A DNA stretch of 64,000 nucleotides from Methylophilus rhizosphaerae (GTDB taxonomy: Bacteria > Pseudomonadota > Gammaproteobacteria > Burkholderiales > Methylophilaceae): NCBI RefSeq assembly GCF_900100975.1, contig NZ_FNFX01000001.1, positions 127,820-191,819 on the forward strand, written 5' to 3'. Positions 26,081 to 36,310 of this stretch are shown piece by piece. The position numbers and the translations under genes were made by a program. The notes beneath the pieces are model-generated. The model was given only the letters and a program-made list of their open reading frames with translations. It did not search any database and was not told where the DNA came from. Position 1 is the stretch's first letter; every line of letters starts with the position of its first letter.

Positions 26081-27385
26081 ATGCCTTTTAAAAAACTACT
26101 CATTAATATCTCAATTGCTGTGTTCGTAATCGTTAGCGGAATATGGCTCTGGGGAAAGATACATCCAGGCGATACTGAAGCTCAAACAGAGGCAATTCCG
26201 GAACAGTCGGGCACAGGCAGAAAATATGGTCATGCCGGTGCGGGCGGCCCTCATGGTGACAAGGCCGTACCGGTATTGGCCGCTCAAGTCACCAAAGCGG
26301 ACATTCCGGTGATCTACACGGCACTGGGCACTGCGACACCTTCGGCAGTGGTCACCGTGACCAGCCGTATTGACGGGCAGCTGATACAGGTGCTGTTCCA
26401 GGAGGGCCAACTGGTGAAACAGGGGCAGTTACTGGCCAAAATTGACCCGCGCCCGTTTGAAACGGCACTGGGCCAGATCCAGGGGCAGGCAGCGCGTAAC
26501 CAGGCCTTGCTGAAAAACAGCCAGATTGACCTGGAACGATTTAAAACCTTGCAATCCCAGGATTCCATCGCTTCGCAGCAAGTGGACTCCCAGGCCTCAC
26601 TGGTACAGCAATACCAGGGTACTGTGCAGGCGGACCACGCATCACTGGAAAGTGCCAAACTGCAACTGGCCTTCACCAATGTGACAGCGCCCATTAGTGG
26701 TCGTATCGGCTTGCGCCAGGTGGATTCCGGCAATAACATCACAAGCGCCAACCCGATTGCCATCATCAATGCCGTGCATCCTATCCACGTGGTATTCACC
26801 TTGCCGGAAGACAAAATCGCCAGCCTGATCAAGCACTCACAGAATGACGGCAACGCACGCAAACTCACGGTGGAAGCCTGGGATAAATCGAATACCAGAT
26901 TACTATCCACAGGCGTGCTGGCCAGTATTGATAACCAGATTGATACGACCTCCGGCACTATCAGGCTCAAGGCTGAATTTTCCAACCAGGATAACCAGTT
27001 GTTCCCCAACCAGTTTGTCAATGTCAGGTTACACAGCGACACCCTGCGGGATGCCAGTGTGATCCCGGTGAATGCCGTGCAACATGGCGCCCAGGGTGCC
27101 TTTGTCTACCTGATTAACAGCAGTGACAAGGGAGACGAAGTGACCTTGCAGCCAGTTACGGTCGCTTATAGTGATGGCGAGCGCGCTGCCATCTCGCAAG
27201 GGCTGAATGCCGGGGCGCGAGTGGTCAGCGGTGGTACGGACAAATTGAAAGACCATGCCAAAGTCACCGTCAAGGACCCATCACGAGGTTCAGGGGCAGA
27301 TGCTGGCGCAGAGAAAGAAACAACAGCGCATACATCGGCAAACCAGCCGTCAGGCCGCCAGCATCGCCGTGCTGCGGCTGAATAA
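26081..27385 (+). CDS. mdtA: RND efflux periplasmic adaptor (MdtA-like)
   Basis: 434 residues from ATG 26081 (a TTG at 26078 is also in frame). N-terminal membrane anchor (LLINISIAVFVIVSGIWLW), barrel-sandwich/lipoyl half (RIDGQLIQVLFQEGQLVKQG), a coiled-coil hairpin (~125-185) and beta-barrel domain. It bridges the inner-membrane RND pump and the outer-membrane channel. First gene of mdtA-mdtB-mdtC-OMF; the C-terminal ~35 residues are a polar tail. Confidence 0.85.
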   Translation: MPFKKLLINISIAVFVIVSGIWLWGKIHPGDTEAQTEAIPEQSGTGRKYGHAGAGGPHGDKAVPVLAAQVTKADIPVIYTALGTATPSAVVTVTSRIDGQLIQVLFQEGQLVKQGQLLAKIDPRPFETALGQIQGQAARNQALLKNSQIDLERFKTLQSQDSIASQQVDSQASLVQQYQGTVQADHASLESAKLQLAFTNVTAPISGRIGLRQVDSGNNITSANPIAIINAVHPIHVVFTLPEDKIASLIKHSQNDGNARKLTVEAWDKSNTRLLSTGVLASIDNQIDTTSGTIRLKAEFSNQDNQLFPNQFVNVRLHSDTLRDASVIPVNAVQHGAQGAFVYLINSSDKGDEVTLQPVTVAYSDGERAAISQGLNAGARVVSGGTDKLKDHAKVTVKDPSRGSGADAGAEKETTAHTSANQPSGRQHRRAAAE

Positions 27386-27405
27386 TTGAGGCTACATTCG
27401 TTGTC

Positions 27406-30400
27406 ATGAATCCTTCGCGCATTTTCATTATGCGTCCGGTAGCGACTTCGCTACTGATGATTGCAATTTTCCTGGCTGGTATCCTGGCATATACACTGTT
27501 ACCAAAAGCTGCTTTACCGCAAGTCGATTACCCCACGATCCAGGTAGTGACGCTGTATCCGGGGGCCAGCGCCGAAGTCATGGCCATGAATGTCTCTTCC
27601 CCGCTGGAGCGTCAGTTTGGTTCCATGTCAGGGCTGGCGCATATGTCTTCGGCCAGTTCCGGCGGCGTGTCCGTGATTACGCTGCAATTCACGCTGAAAA
27701 ACAGCCTGGATGTGGCGGTGCAATCGGTACAGGCCGCCATTAATGCCGCCAGCAGTTTCCTGCCGGCCGACCTGCCCTCGCCGCCCATCTACAATAAGGT
27801 CAACCCGGCAGATGCGCCAGTCCTGACCCTCGCAGTGACTTCATCGACGCTGGCCTTGCCCAAACTGAGGGACCTGGTGGATACGCATATGGCGCAGAAG
27901 ATAGCCCAGGTCAATGGCGTCGGCCAGGTCAGTGTCGATGGTGGCCAGAAACCGGCTATCCGCATCCAGGTCAACCCGGCAGCGCTGGCGGCCTACGGCC
28001 TGGGTTTTGATGATCTCCGCACCGTGATCGACAATGCCAACTCCAACCAGGCAAAAGGCAATATCGACGGCCCCTTGCTGGCTTATGAACTGGAAGCCAA
28101 CAGCCAGCTCAGCTCGCCTGAAGAGTACCGCGACCTGATTATTGCCAATGTTGCCGATCACCCGGTACGCCTGCGCGACATTGCCGAAGTCAGGGAAGCA
28201 CAGGAAGACAAATACCTGGCGGCGTGGGCCAACCGTAGCCCGGCCATCCTGGTCAATATCAAGCGCCAGCCTGGCGCCAATGTGATCGAAGTCGTCGAGC
28301 AGATCCATAACCGCCTGCCTTCCCTGACCGCAGGGCTACCGGCAGACGTGACTGTGACCGAATTGACCAACCGCACCCACACCATACGCAGCGCCCTGGA
28401 AGATGTACAGTTTGAAATGATGCTGGCCATCGCGCTGGTGGTGATGGTGATTTTCCTGTTCCTGCGCACGGCAGCCGGTACCATTATCCCCAGCCTGACG
28501 GTGCCGCTCTCGCTGGTGGGCACTTTCAGCATCATGTATGCCGCCGGCTTCAGCATCAACAACCTGACCTTGATGGCCCTGACCATTGCCACCGGCTTTG
28601 TGGTGGATGATGCCATTGTTATGATCGAAAATATCGCCCGCCATATCGAGGAAGGCGAAACACCCATGAATGCGGCACTGAAAGGCGCGCGCCAGATTGG
28701 CTTCACCATTATCTCGCTGACCTTTTCGCTGATTGCGGTCCTGATCCCGCTGCTATTTATGGGCGATGTGATCGGCAGACTGTTTCGTGAATTTGCCGTG
28801 ACCCTGGCGGTGGCCATCCTGATTTCGGCCTTCATCTCACTGACCCTGACACCCATGTTGTGCGCCAGGTTGCTGAAACCGCATACCGAGCCGCCACCAA
28901 ATGCCAAAAAAACCAGCCTGATGGATCGTGTTGTGCAACTATATAGCCAGGGGCTGGCCGTGGCATTAAAACACCAGCCACTGGTGTTACTGATTGCCGC
29001 CGGATCACTGGCACTGACGGTATTCCTCACCGTGGTGATTCCCAAAAGCCTGTTTCCGGTGCAGGATACCGGCCTGATACAGGTGATGACCGAAGCTTCC
29101 GGCGCAGCCTCTTTCCAGCAAGTGAGTGCGGCACAGCAGAAAGTGGTGCATAAGATACTGCGCGACCCAGATGTCGCCAGCGTGTCATCCATCGCGGGTG
29201 TCGACGGCGTCAACACCACGCATAATAGCGGCCGCCTGCTGGTGAACCTGAAGCCTTACCCGCAGCGTGCCATCACGGCTGAAGCCGTCATTGCACGCCT
29301 GCAACGCACGCTGGCAGGCAGTGCAGACATCCGGCTGTATATGCAACCGGTACAGGACCTGACCTTGTCAGACCGCATCAGCAGCACGCAATACCAGTAT
29401 TTACTGACCGGTACCGACCTCGCCGCGCTGGATGAACTGTTACCGGTGTTCCTGGAAAAAATGCGTGACTTGCCACAACTCACTGATGTGGTCAGCAACC
29501 AGCATGATGACGGCTTGCGTGCGGCCATTGAAGTCGACCGCGACAATGCCGGCCGCCTGGGCATTACCATGGCCGATGTCGATAATGCCTTATACAGTGC
29601 ATTTGGCCAGCGCATGATTTCCACCATATTCACCCAGGCCAACCAGTATCGCGTCATCCTGGAAGCACAATTGTCGCAAACACCCGGCCTTGCCGCCCTG
29701 CAACAGGTGTATGTCAGCAGCAGCAATGGCAAGCAGGTACCGCTGGCCACCATTGCCACCATCACGGAAAAACCCGCCTCACTGGTGGTACACCGCGAGG
29801 ACCAGTTGCCTTCTGTAGAAATCGGTTTCAACCTGGCGCCTGGCTATGCGCTGGGCGATGCCGTCAGCGCCATCGACCGTATCCAGCAGACACTGGATGT
29901 GCCACCTACCGTGATCACACGCTTCCAGGGCGCGGCTTCCGCATTTGAATCGGCCCTCAGTAACGAGCTGTTTTTAATGATTGCAGCCGTGCTCACCATG
30001 TATATCGTGCTGGGTATCCTGTATGAAAGCTATATCCACCCGCTGACCATCCTGTCCACCCTGCCCTCTGCCGGCATAGGCGCCTTGCTGGGCCTGATGC
30101 TGACCCAGCATCCGCTCAGTGTGATTGCCATTATCGGCGTAATCCTGCTGATAGGTATTGTGCAGAAAAATGCCATCATGATGATCGACTTTGCGCTGGA
30201 AGCGGAAAGAACGCGCGGCATGCCAGCACAGGAAGCCATTTACCAGGCCTGCCTGTTGCGTTTCCGCCCTATCCTGATGACCACGCTGGCTGCACTGCTG
30301 AGTGCCATCCCGCTGGTCACCGGCGATGGGCCCGGCTCGGAATTGCGTGCGCCGCTGGGCATTGCTATGATAGGCGGTTTACTGGTCAGCCAGTTACTGA

Positions 30401-30492
30401 CACTGTTTACCACGCCTGTAATTTACCTGGCCTTTGACAAGCTGGCACGCCGCTGGCAACCCGCGCCCGCCAGCCCGGAGGCCCTGCACTGA
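27406..30492 (+). CDS. mdtB: RND multidrug transporter subunit (MdtB-like)
   Basis: 1028 residues, HAE1-family proton-driven pump with 12 membrane helices and two large periplasmic loops. The Asp pair of the proton relay in helix 4 (ATGFVVDDAIVMIEN) and the helix 10 Lys (GIVQKNAIMMIDFAL) are intact. Two different RND subunits follow the adaptor, as in MdtABC, which works as an MdtB2C heterotrimer. It starts 20 nt after mdtA and overlaps mdtC by one base (TGATG). Substrates such as bile salts or novobiocin are known for E. coli MdtABC but cannot be read here. Confidence 0.88.
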   Translation: MNPSRIFIMRPVATSLLMIAIFLAGILAYTLLPKAALPQVDYPTIQVVTLYPGASAEVMAMNVSSPLERQFGSMSGLAHMSSASSGGVSVITLQFTLKNSLDVAVQSVQAAINAASSFLPADLPSPPIYNKVNPADAPVLTLAVTSSTLALPKLRDLVDTHMAQKIAQVNGVGQVSVDGGQKPAIRIQVNPAALAAYGLGFDDLRTVIDNANSNQAKGNIDGPLLAYELEANSQLSSPEEYRDLIIANVADHPVRLRDIAEVREAQEDKYLAAWANRSPAILVNIKRQPGANVIEVVEQIHNRLPSLTAGLPADVTVTELTNRTHTIRSALEDVQFEMMLAIALVVMVIFLFLRTAAGTIIPSLTVPLSLVGTFSIMYAAGFSINNLTLMALTIATGFVVDDAIVMIENIARHIEEGETPMNAALKGARQIGFTIISLTFSLIAVLIPLLFMGDVIGRLFREFAVTLAVAILISAFISLTLTPMLCARLLKPHTEPPPNAKKTSLMDRVVQLYSQGLAVALKHQPLVLLIAAGSLALTVFLTVVIPKSLFPVQDTGLIQVMTEASGAASFQQVSAAQQKVVHKILRDPDVASVSSIAGVDGVNTTHNSGRLLVNLKPYPQRAITAEAVIARLQRTLAGSADIRLYMQPVQDLTLSDRISSTQYQYLLTGTDLAALDELLPVFLEKMRDLPQLTDVVSNQHDDGLRAAIEVDRDNAGRLGITMADVDNALYSAFGQRMISTIFTQANQYRVILEAQLSQTPGLAALQQVYVSSSNGKQVPLATIATITEKPASLVVHREDQLPSVEIGFNLAPGYALGDAVSAIDRIQQTLDVPPTVITRFQGAASAFESALSNELFLMIAAVLTMYIVLGILYESYIHPLTILSTLPSAGIGALLGLMLTQHPLSVIAIIGVILLIGIVQKNAIMMIDFALEAERTRGMPAQEAIYQACLLRFRPILMTTLAALLSAIPLVTGDGPGSELRAPLGIAMIGGLLVSQLLTLFTTPVIYLAFDKLARRWQPAPASPEALH

Positions 30493-33400
30493 TGGCCTGG
30501 TATACCGTTTTCATCAGCCGTCCGGTAGCAACTTCACTGCTGGCGCTGGCGATTGCACTGATGGGTATAGGTGCATATTTCGGCCTGCCGATTGCTTCCC
30601 TGCCGCAAGTGGAAATGCCCAGCATTGATGTCAACGCCCGCTTGCCGGGGGCCAGTGCCGAAACCATGGCCTCGTCGGTGGCCGCGCCGCTGGAACGCTC
30701 GCTGGGCACCATTGCCGGCGTCAATGAAATGACCTCCAACAGCAGCAAGGGACAAACACGCATCAGCCTGCAATTCGACCTGAACCGCAATGCAGACAGT
30801 GCTGCCCGCGATGTACAGGCAGCCATCAATGCCGCCATTCCCTTATTGCCGTCCGGCATGCAGAGCAACCCGACCTGGCGCAAAACCGGGCCGACCATGA
30901 TCATGCATATTGCGTTGACCTCCAGCCGCTACAGCCAGCTGGAGTTGTATGACGTGGCATTCACCCTGCTGGGCCAGCGCATCGCGCAGGTGGATGGCGT
31001 CGGCCAGGTCAATGTCAATGGCAGTTCACTGCGCTCGGTCAGGGTAGAAGTCAACCCGACCATTGCCAACCAGTACAATGTGACCATGGAGCAAATCCGC
31101 AGCGTGATCGCCAACACCAACGCGCACCTGCCCAAAGGCTTTATTGAAAGCCCGCAGAAACGCTGGCAGATCGATGTCAACGACACCGGCACGCGCGCGG
31201 TGGACTTTAAAGACCTGATAGTCGCCTGGCGCAATGGCGCACCTGTCCGTCTGCACGATCTTGCGGAAGTCAAGGACTCTGTCCAGGAGCTGCGCAGCAT
31301 GGGGACCGTCAATGGCAAGCCCGGCGTGGTCATTTCGGTCAACAATATTCCCGGCGCGAATATCGTGGCCACCGTCGATGGCATCAAGGCCTTATTACCC
31401 CAACTGAAGCCGCTATTGCCGCCCGGCATCGAGATGGAGGTGCTGATCGACAGGAGCACCATTGTCAGGAAATCGCTGCAAGAGGTACAACACACTCTGC
31501 TCATTTCCATAGGCCTGGTCATCCTGGTCACTTATATTTTCCTGCGCAGCGGTCGTGCTGCCCTGATTCCCAGCATTGCCATCCCGGTATCGCTCCTGGG
31601 CACCCTGGCGGTCATTTACCTGTGCGGATTCAGCCTGAACAACCTGACCCTGATGGCCCTGATCATTTCCACCGGTTTTGTGGTGGATGATGCCATTGTG
31701 ATTGTGGAAAACACCACCCGCCATATTGAAGAAGGCCTGGCGCCGCTAGCCGCGGCATTGCAAGCCATGCGCGAAGTCTCGTTTACGGTGATTGCCATGA
31801 GCGTGTCGCTGGTGGCGGTATTTATTCCGCTGCTGTTCATGGATGGTGTGGTCGGCCGCATGTTCAGCGAGTTTTCCATCACGCTGGCCAGTGCCGTGAT
31901 GATTTCATTGTTCATCACGCTGACGCTGACGCCCATGCTATCTTCCCGCCTGCTCAAGGCTTACCAGCCACCGGCAGGCCTGACCGCCTGGCTGGCACGC
32001 GGCTTTGCCTGGCCGCAACAGCATTACCGCACTGTGCTGCACATTGCCCTGCGCCATCGCTTTGTCGTGTTGTTGCTGTTCCTGGCGGCGATTGGCTGTA
32101 ATGTTTATTTATATTCCATCGTCCCCAAAGGTTTTTTCCCGCTACAGGATACCGGCCGCCTGCAAGGCAATTTTGAGGGCGACCAGAATATGTCTTTCTG
32201 GGCCATGCGCACCAAAGTGGACCAGTTCATGCGGATTATTGCCCGGGATCCCGACATTGAAACCTATTATGAATATACCGGCGGCTTCGGTGGTGGCCAG
32301 TCGAATACAGGGATGATGAATGCCCGCCTGAAACCACGCGCTGAACGCCAGGCCTCGGCGCAGGAAATTGTGGATAGACTGCGGCCCAAACTGGATAAAG
32401 TGGCCGGCGCATCCCTGCGCCTGCGCCCCCAGCAGGAATTTAATATGGGACTGCGGGCCAGCTCGGCCGAATTCCAGTACACCATGCTGTCTACCAGTGT
32501 CGAGGACTTGCGCAGTTTCTCGCCCAAACTGCGCGAGGCGATGTCCCGGTTACCGCAGCTCACCGATGTCAGCACCGATGCGCAGGACAAGGGGCTGCAG
32601 GTCAACCTGATTGTAGACCGCGCCGCGGCGACCCGTTTTGGCATCACCCAGCGCCAGATTGATACTGCGCTTAATGACGCGTTCGGCCAACGCACGGTGT
32701 CGACCATTTATGAACCACTCAACCAGTATTATGTGGTGTTGAGTGTAGCTGCGCGTTTTGCCGAAGGCCCGGAATCACTGGCACAAGTGTATGTCACCGG
32801 CAGCAATAGCCAACGTATCCCGCTGGCCAGTTTTTCCCATTGGGAATTGCAAAATACGCCGCTTTCCGTCAACCACCAGGGGCAATTTGCCGCCGCAACC
32901 GTTTCATTTAACCTGGCGCAAGGCGTATCGCTGGAAGCGGCCAGCCAGGCCATCGAAACTGCTTTTGCCACGCTGGATCCACCCGCCACCATCCACGGCA
33001 CCTTTGCCGGCAAAGCCAAGGCATTCCAGGATTCCATGAATAGTCAGCCCTGGCTGATCCTGACCGCACTGATTACCATTTATATCGTGCTGGGCATGCT
33101 GTATGAAAGCCTGATCCATCCGCTGACCATCCTGTCCACCCTGCCTTCTGCCGGGATAGGCGCCTTGCTGGCGCTGATCTGGTTTGGTAGCGAACTCTCC
33201 ATCATCGCCATGATAGGCATCATTCTGCTGATCGGTATTGTCATGAAAAATGCCATCATGATGATTGATGCCGCGCGCTATATTGAACAAACCCAGGGCC
33301 TGGTGCCGGAACAGGCCATTGTAGAAGCCTGTTTGCAGCGTTTCCGCCCTATCCTGATGACCACGTTTGCCGCGGTGCTGGGTGCCACTCCCCTGCTGTT

Positions 33401-33602
33401 TGGCGTAGGTGACGGTGCAGAAATCCGGCAGCCGTTGGGTGTTTCCATTGTCGGCGGCCTGCTACTCGGCCAGATACTCACCCTGTTTACCACGCCGGTG
33501 GTTTATATTTACCTGGATAAACTCAGCCAGCGCAGCCACCACTGGCTGCGCCGCCTGTCTTTGACATTACACGCAAAACCACACACGTATGAGCATGATT
33601 AA
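30492..33602 (+). CDS. mdtC: RND multidrug transporter subunit (MdtC-like)
   Basis: 1036 residues, second HAE1-family subunit, clearly paralogous to the previous gene. It keeps the Asp pair (STGFVVDDAIVIVEN) and the helix 10 Lys (GIVMKNAIMMIDAA). The start overlaps the mdtB stop (TGATG). The last bases overlap the start of the outer-membrane channel gene by 14 nt. Expected to form the heterotrimeric pump with MdtB. Confidence 0.88.
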   Translation: MAWYTVFISRPVATSLLALAIALMGIGAYFGLPIASLPQVEMPSIDVNARLPGASAETMASSVAAPLERSLGTIAGVNEMTSNSSKGQTRISLQFDLNRNADSAARDVQAAINAAIPLLPSGMQSNPTWRKTGPTMIMHIALTSSRYSQLELYDVAFTLLGQRIAQVDGVGQVNVNGSSLRSVRVEVNPTIANQYNVTMEQIRSVIANTNAHLPKGFIESPQKRWQIDVNDTGTRAVDFKDLIVAWRNGAPVRLHDLAEVKDSVQELRSMGTVNGKPGVVISVNNIPGANIVATVDGIKALLPQLKPLLPPGIEMEVLIDRSTIVRKSLQEVQHTLLISIGLVILVTYIFLRSGRAALIPSIAIPVSLLGTLAVIYLCGFSLNNLTLMALIISTGFVVDDAIVIVENTTRHIEEGLAPLAAALQAMREVSFTVIAMSVSLVAVFIPLLFMDGVVGRMFSEFSITLASAVMISLFITLTLTPMLSSRLLKAYQPPAGLTAWLARGFAWPQQHYRTVLHIALRHRFVVLLLFLAAIGCNVYLYSIVPKGFFPLQDTGRLQGNFEGDQNMSFWAMRTKVDQFMRIIARDPDIETYYEYTGGFGGGQSNTGMMNARLKPRAERQASAQEIVDRLRPKLDKVAGASLRLRPQQEFNMGLRASSAEFQYTMLSTSVEDLRSFSPKLREAMSRLPQLTDVSTDAQDKGLQVNLIVDRAAATRFGITQRQIDTALNDAFGQRTVSTIYEPLNQYYVVLSVAARFAEGPESLAQVYVTGSNSQRIPLASFSHWELQNTPLSVNHQGQFAAATVSFNLAQGVSLEAASQAIETAFATLDPPATIHGTFAGKAKAFQDSMNSQPWLILTALITIYIVLGMLYESLIHPLTILSTLPSAGIGALLALIWFGSELSIIAMIGIILLIGIVMKNAIMMIDAARYIEQTQGLVPEQAIVEACLQRFRPILMTTFAAVLGATPLLFGVGDGAEIRQPLGVSIVGGLLLGQILTLFTTPVVYIYLDKLSQRSHHWLRRLSLTLHAKPHTYEHD

Positions 33603-34983
33603 ACCGCTAAGCCTGATCACCGCCAGCCTGCTGCTCAGCAGTTGCAGCGTCTGGGAGGCCTATACCCGCCCATCCATGGCCCTGCCGGATCACTTCAAGG
33701 AAGCCGAGCAATTTGCCGGCTGGAAAACCGCCACGCCAGGAACGCCGGAGATTTCCGGGCGCTGGTGGCAACGTTACCAGGATCCGCTGTTAACCTCCCT
33801 GCTGGAGGAAGTGAATCAGGCCAACTTCACCATCCAGATTGCTGAAGCCAATTATCGCCAGGGGGTAGCGCTGGCTAGGGCCAGCCGTGCCCCATTACTG
33901 CCAGCGGTGAATGGTCAATCTTCCATCACCCGTGCAAAAAGTGGCCGCGACAGTGCCGATACCGAATATGCATTAGGGCTCAATGCCAGCTGGGAAATAG
34001 ACCTCTGGGGCCGTATCCGCAACAGTATTGCCTCCGGCGAAGCCAATGCAGAAGCCACTGCAGCCGACCTGAATGATGCCAGGCTGTCCGTGCAGTCTGT
34101 ACTGGCACAAACCTATTTCCAGTTACGCATCCTGGACTCACAAAAACTGTTGCTGGATAACACGGCGCAGAATTTTGAACGTTCGCTGACACTGACCACC
34201 AACCGCTACAATGTCGGCCTGGCATCACGTACTGAAATTGCCCAGGCCGAAACCCAGTTACGCAATACGCGCGCGCAAGCCATTGACATCACCGCTTCAA
34301 GGGCACAACTGGAACATGCCATTGCCGTGCTGCTGGGCAAAACACCGGCAGAGTTTTCCATCCCCGATAGTGCTTATCCCAAAACCACCGGCATCACGCT
34401 GCCCATTGCCAACGCCAGCCTGCCAGCATCACTGCTGGAGCGCAGGCCTGATATTGCAGCGGCAGAACGCCGTGTTGCCGTCGCCAATGCGCAAATCGGC
34501 ATTGCGCGGGCAGCGCTTTTCCCTACCCTGACACTGGGCGCCGGATTAGGTTACAGCAATAGCACAGTGAGTGATCTGCTTTCCCTGCCTAGCCGGGTAT
34601 GGTCCATAGGACCAGCCCTGGCGGGACCAATTTTTGATAACCAGCTGCGCAAATCACAGACAGATGCGGCCATCGCGCGCTATGACGCAGCGGTTTCCAC
34701 CTACAAGCAAACGGTGATTAATGGCGTGCGTGAAGTGGAAGATAACCTGGCACTGTTACGTATCCTGGCGGCAGAAGCCACGGAACAGGAAATCGCGGTT
34801 AAATTTGCCAGGGAAGCGGTGGAACAGACTGAGAATCGCTACCGGGCCGGCATCAGTGAATACCAGAACGTGGTGATTGTGCAGTCAGCCCTGCTGAGTG
34901 CAGAACGTAACCTGCTTTCCATCATGGGGAGGCGCCTGAATGCCAGTGTGGCCTTGATGGTCGCGCTGGGCGGCACTTATTAG
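33589..34983 (+). CDS. RND outer-membrane channel lipoprotein (OprM/NodT family)
   Basis: 464 residues with a lipoprotein signal (LITASLLLSSC, Cys at ~19-20) and two TolC-type repeats, e.g. LGLNASWEIDLWGRIRNSI and the second-half ERRPDIAAAERRVAVANAQI. It forms the trimeric exit duct for the RND pump upstream. ATG 33589 is used; ATG 33595 is also in frame. A strong bidirectional terminator follows at 35025. Confidence 0.9.
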   Translation: MSMIKPLSLITASLLLSSCSVWEAYTRPSMALPDHFKEAEQFAGWKTATPGTPEISGRWWQRYQDPLLTSLLEEVNQANFTIQIAEANYRQGVALARASRAPLLPAVNGQSSITRAKSGRDSADTEYALGLNASWEIDLWGRIRNSIASGEANAEATAADLNDARLSVQSVLAQTYFQLRILDSQKLLLDNTAQNFERSLTLTTNRYNVGLASRTEIAQAETQLRNTRAQAIDITASRAQLEHAIAVLLGKTPAEFSIPDSAYPKTTGITLPIANASLPASLLERRPDIAAAERRVAVANAQIGIARAALFPTLTLGAGLGYSNSTVSDLLSLPSRVWSIGPALAGPIFDNQLRKSQTDAAIARYDAAVSTYKQTVINGVREVEDNLALLRILAAEATEQEIAVKFAREAVEQTENRYRAGISEYQNVVIVQSALLSAERNLLSIMGRRLNASVALMVALGGTY

Positions 34984-35024
34984 CTGGTTAAACGGCCCGG
35001 CGCTACCAACTGGCGTATAGCCAA

Positions 35025-35058
35025 TAAAAAAAGCTGTGTCTCTCGACACAGCTTTTTT
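35025..35058. terminator. Bidirectional intrinsic terminator
   Basis: A-run, AAGCTGTGTC, loop TCTC, GACACAGCTT, T-run. It lies between the convergent channel gene and the BamE-like gene. Confidence 0.9.
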
Positions 35059-35074
35059 CGTCATATTCCCGGCA

Positions 35075-35446
35075 TTAACGGTTATTGAAATAACCGATAT
35101 TCATCACCTTGTCGTTTACAAACGTTACTTCTGTTTCCTTGTACGTGTGCTTGTCATCATATTTCACCAGGTTTTTGTAGTACCACATTTCCACCTGTAC
35201 CGGCTTGGAGTTCTGCTCCTGCCTGGCTCCACCAGGAACCATGTTATCGGCATTGCTGGGTTTGACAGACTGCTGTTTCCTGGCAGGCTCGCCCAGTTTT
35301 TCCAGAACCAGCTTCTTGGGCTTGCCGCTGAAGTTGTTGATAAACTCGTCTTCCGTATACGTCTTGCCGGCAAACGCTGAAGCAGCGCCAGCCAACATCA
35401 CCAATGCAACAATAGCAGCCGAGATTTGTGAGTAAAGCTTCATCAT
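35075..35446 (-). CDS. Small exported protein, BamE/SmpA-like
   Basis: 123 residues with a signal peptide (AAIVALVMLAGAASAFA) and a mature domain of ~95 residues whose pattern (KKLVLEKLGEPAR ... VEMWYYKN ... VTFVNDKVMNIGYF) resembles the BamE/OmlA fold. It has no lipobox, so it is probably periplasmic. Start ATG 35446 or the next codon. The similarity is by pattern only; function unknown. Confidence 0.6.
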   Translation of the reverse strand: MMKLYSQISAAIVALVMLAGAASAFAGKTYTEDEFINNFSGKPKKLVLEKLGEPARKQQSVKPSNADNMVPGGARQEQNSKPVQVEMWYYKNLVKYDDKHTYKETEVTFVNDKVMNIGYFNNR

Positions 35447-35548
35447 TCCTGATCCTAAATCAAATGTTTTAATAATGCCTGTAGGCGAAAGTATAACTGT
35501 TTATATGCCTGTTCGGTTGACTGCCTGTTTGCCCTGGCATGCATTGGC

Positions 35549-36310
35549 TCAAACCTGTAGTTGCAGGCCATCGTAGCCGGCCACCACATGCGCTGGCAGC
35601 CTGGCCTGCAAGGCATGGTACTCCAGCTCATGCGTCATGTGGATCAGCACATTGCATTTGGCAGCTATACGCTCAATCAGCGCCAGCGACTGCGCCAGGC
35701 TGACGTGCGTGGGATGTGGTGTTTCGCGCAGGCAATCAATCAGCAGCACCTCCACCCCTTGCAGCAACTCAAAAGAAGTCTCGGGAATCTCCGATACATC
35801 GGTCATATACACCAGGTTGCCGATACGGTAGGCATAAATGCGTATCTTGCCATGCATGACCGGCACCGGAATCACCGTCTGGCCGCAGACCTCGAATGGC
35901 GCCTCGACCACATGCGCTGCCAGCACGGGTAAATCCCAGAAATCGCAGGGCTCACGCAGGGTGTAGCCAAATTTTTCGCGGATATGCTGAATCGCTTCCG
36001 GGTAACTGTAGAGCGGAATCTGGCAACGGTTAAGCTGGCAGAAGGCACGTAAATCATCAATACCATGCAGGTGGTCGGCATGCGTATGTGTATACAGTAC
36101 GGCATCCACGCGCTGCATGTGTTCGCGCAAGGCCTGCTGGCGCAAATCGGGGGAAGTATCAATCAGGATCACCTGCCCGTCGTCCAGCGTCACCATGCTG
36201 GAACAGCGGCTGCGTTTATTGCGGGCATCTGTGGACAGGCAAGTCGCGCAGCGGCAACCAACCGCCGGCGTACCAGCGCTGGAACCAGCCCCTAAAATCG
36301 TCAGCTGCAT
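35549..36310 (-). CDS. Metallo-beta-lactamase-fold hydrolase, PhnP-like
   Basis: 253 residues beginning ILGAGSSAGTPAVGCRCATC, the PhnP-type N-terminus with a Cys cluster, then the metal motif HTHADHLHG. PhnP is a phosphodiesterase acting on cyclic phosphoribosyl compounds; no phn genes occur here, so a cyclic nucleotide or other phosphodiester is equally possible. Last gene of the pabC-to-tatD run, overlapping tatD by 10 nt. Confidence 0.82.
   Translation of the reverse strand: MQLTILGAGSSAGTPAVGCRCATCLSTDARNKRSRCSSMVTLDDGQVILIDTSPDLRQQALREHMQRVDAVLYTHTHADHLHGIDDLRAFCQLNRCQIPLYSYPEAIQHIREKFGYTLREPCDFWDLPVLAAHVVEAPFEVCGQTVIPVPVMHGKIRIYAYRIGNLVYMTDVSEIPETSFELLQGVEVLLIDCLRETPHPTHVSLAQSLALIERIAAKCNVLIHMTHELEYHALQARLPAHVVAGYDGLQLQV

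Noticed and set aside
28158-29219. 353-residue minus-strand frame inside mdtB
   Set aside because: Antisense shadow of a well-supported RND gene; no ribosome-binding site and low-complexity, implausible protein sequence.
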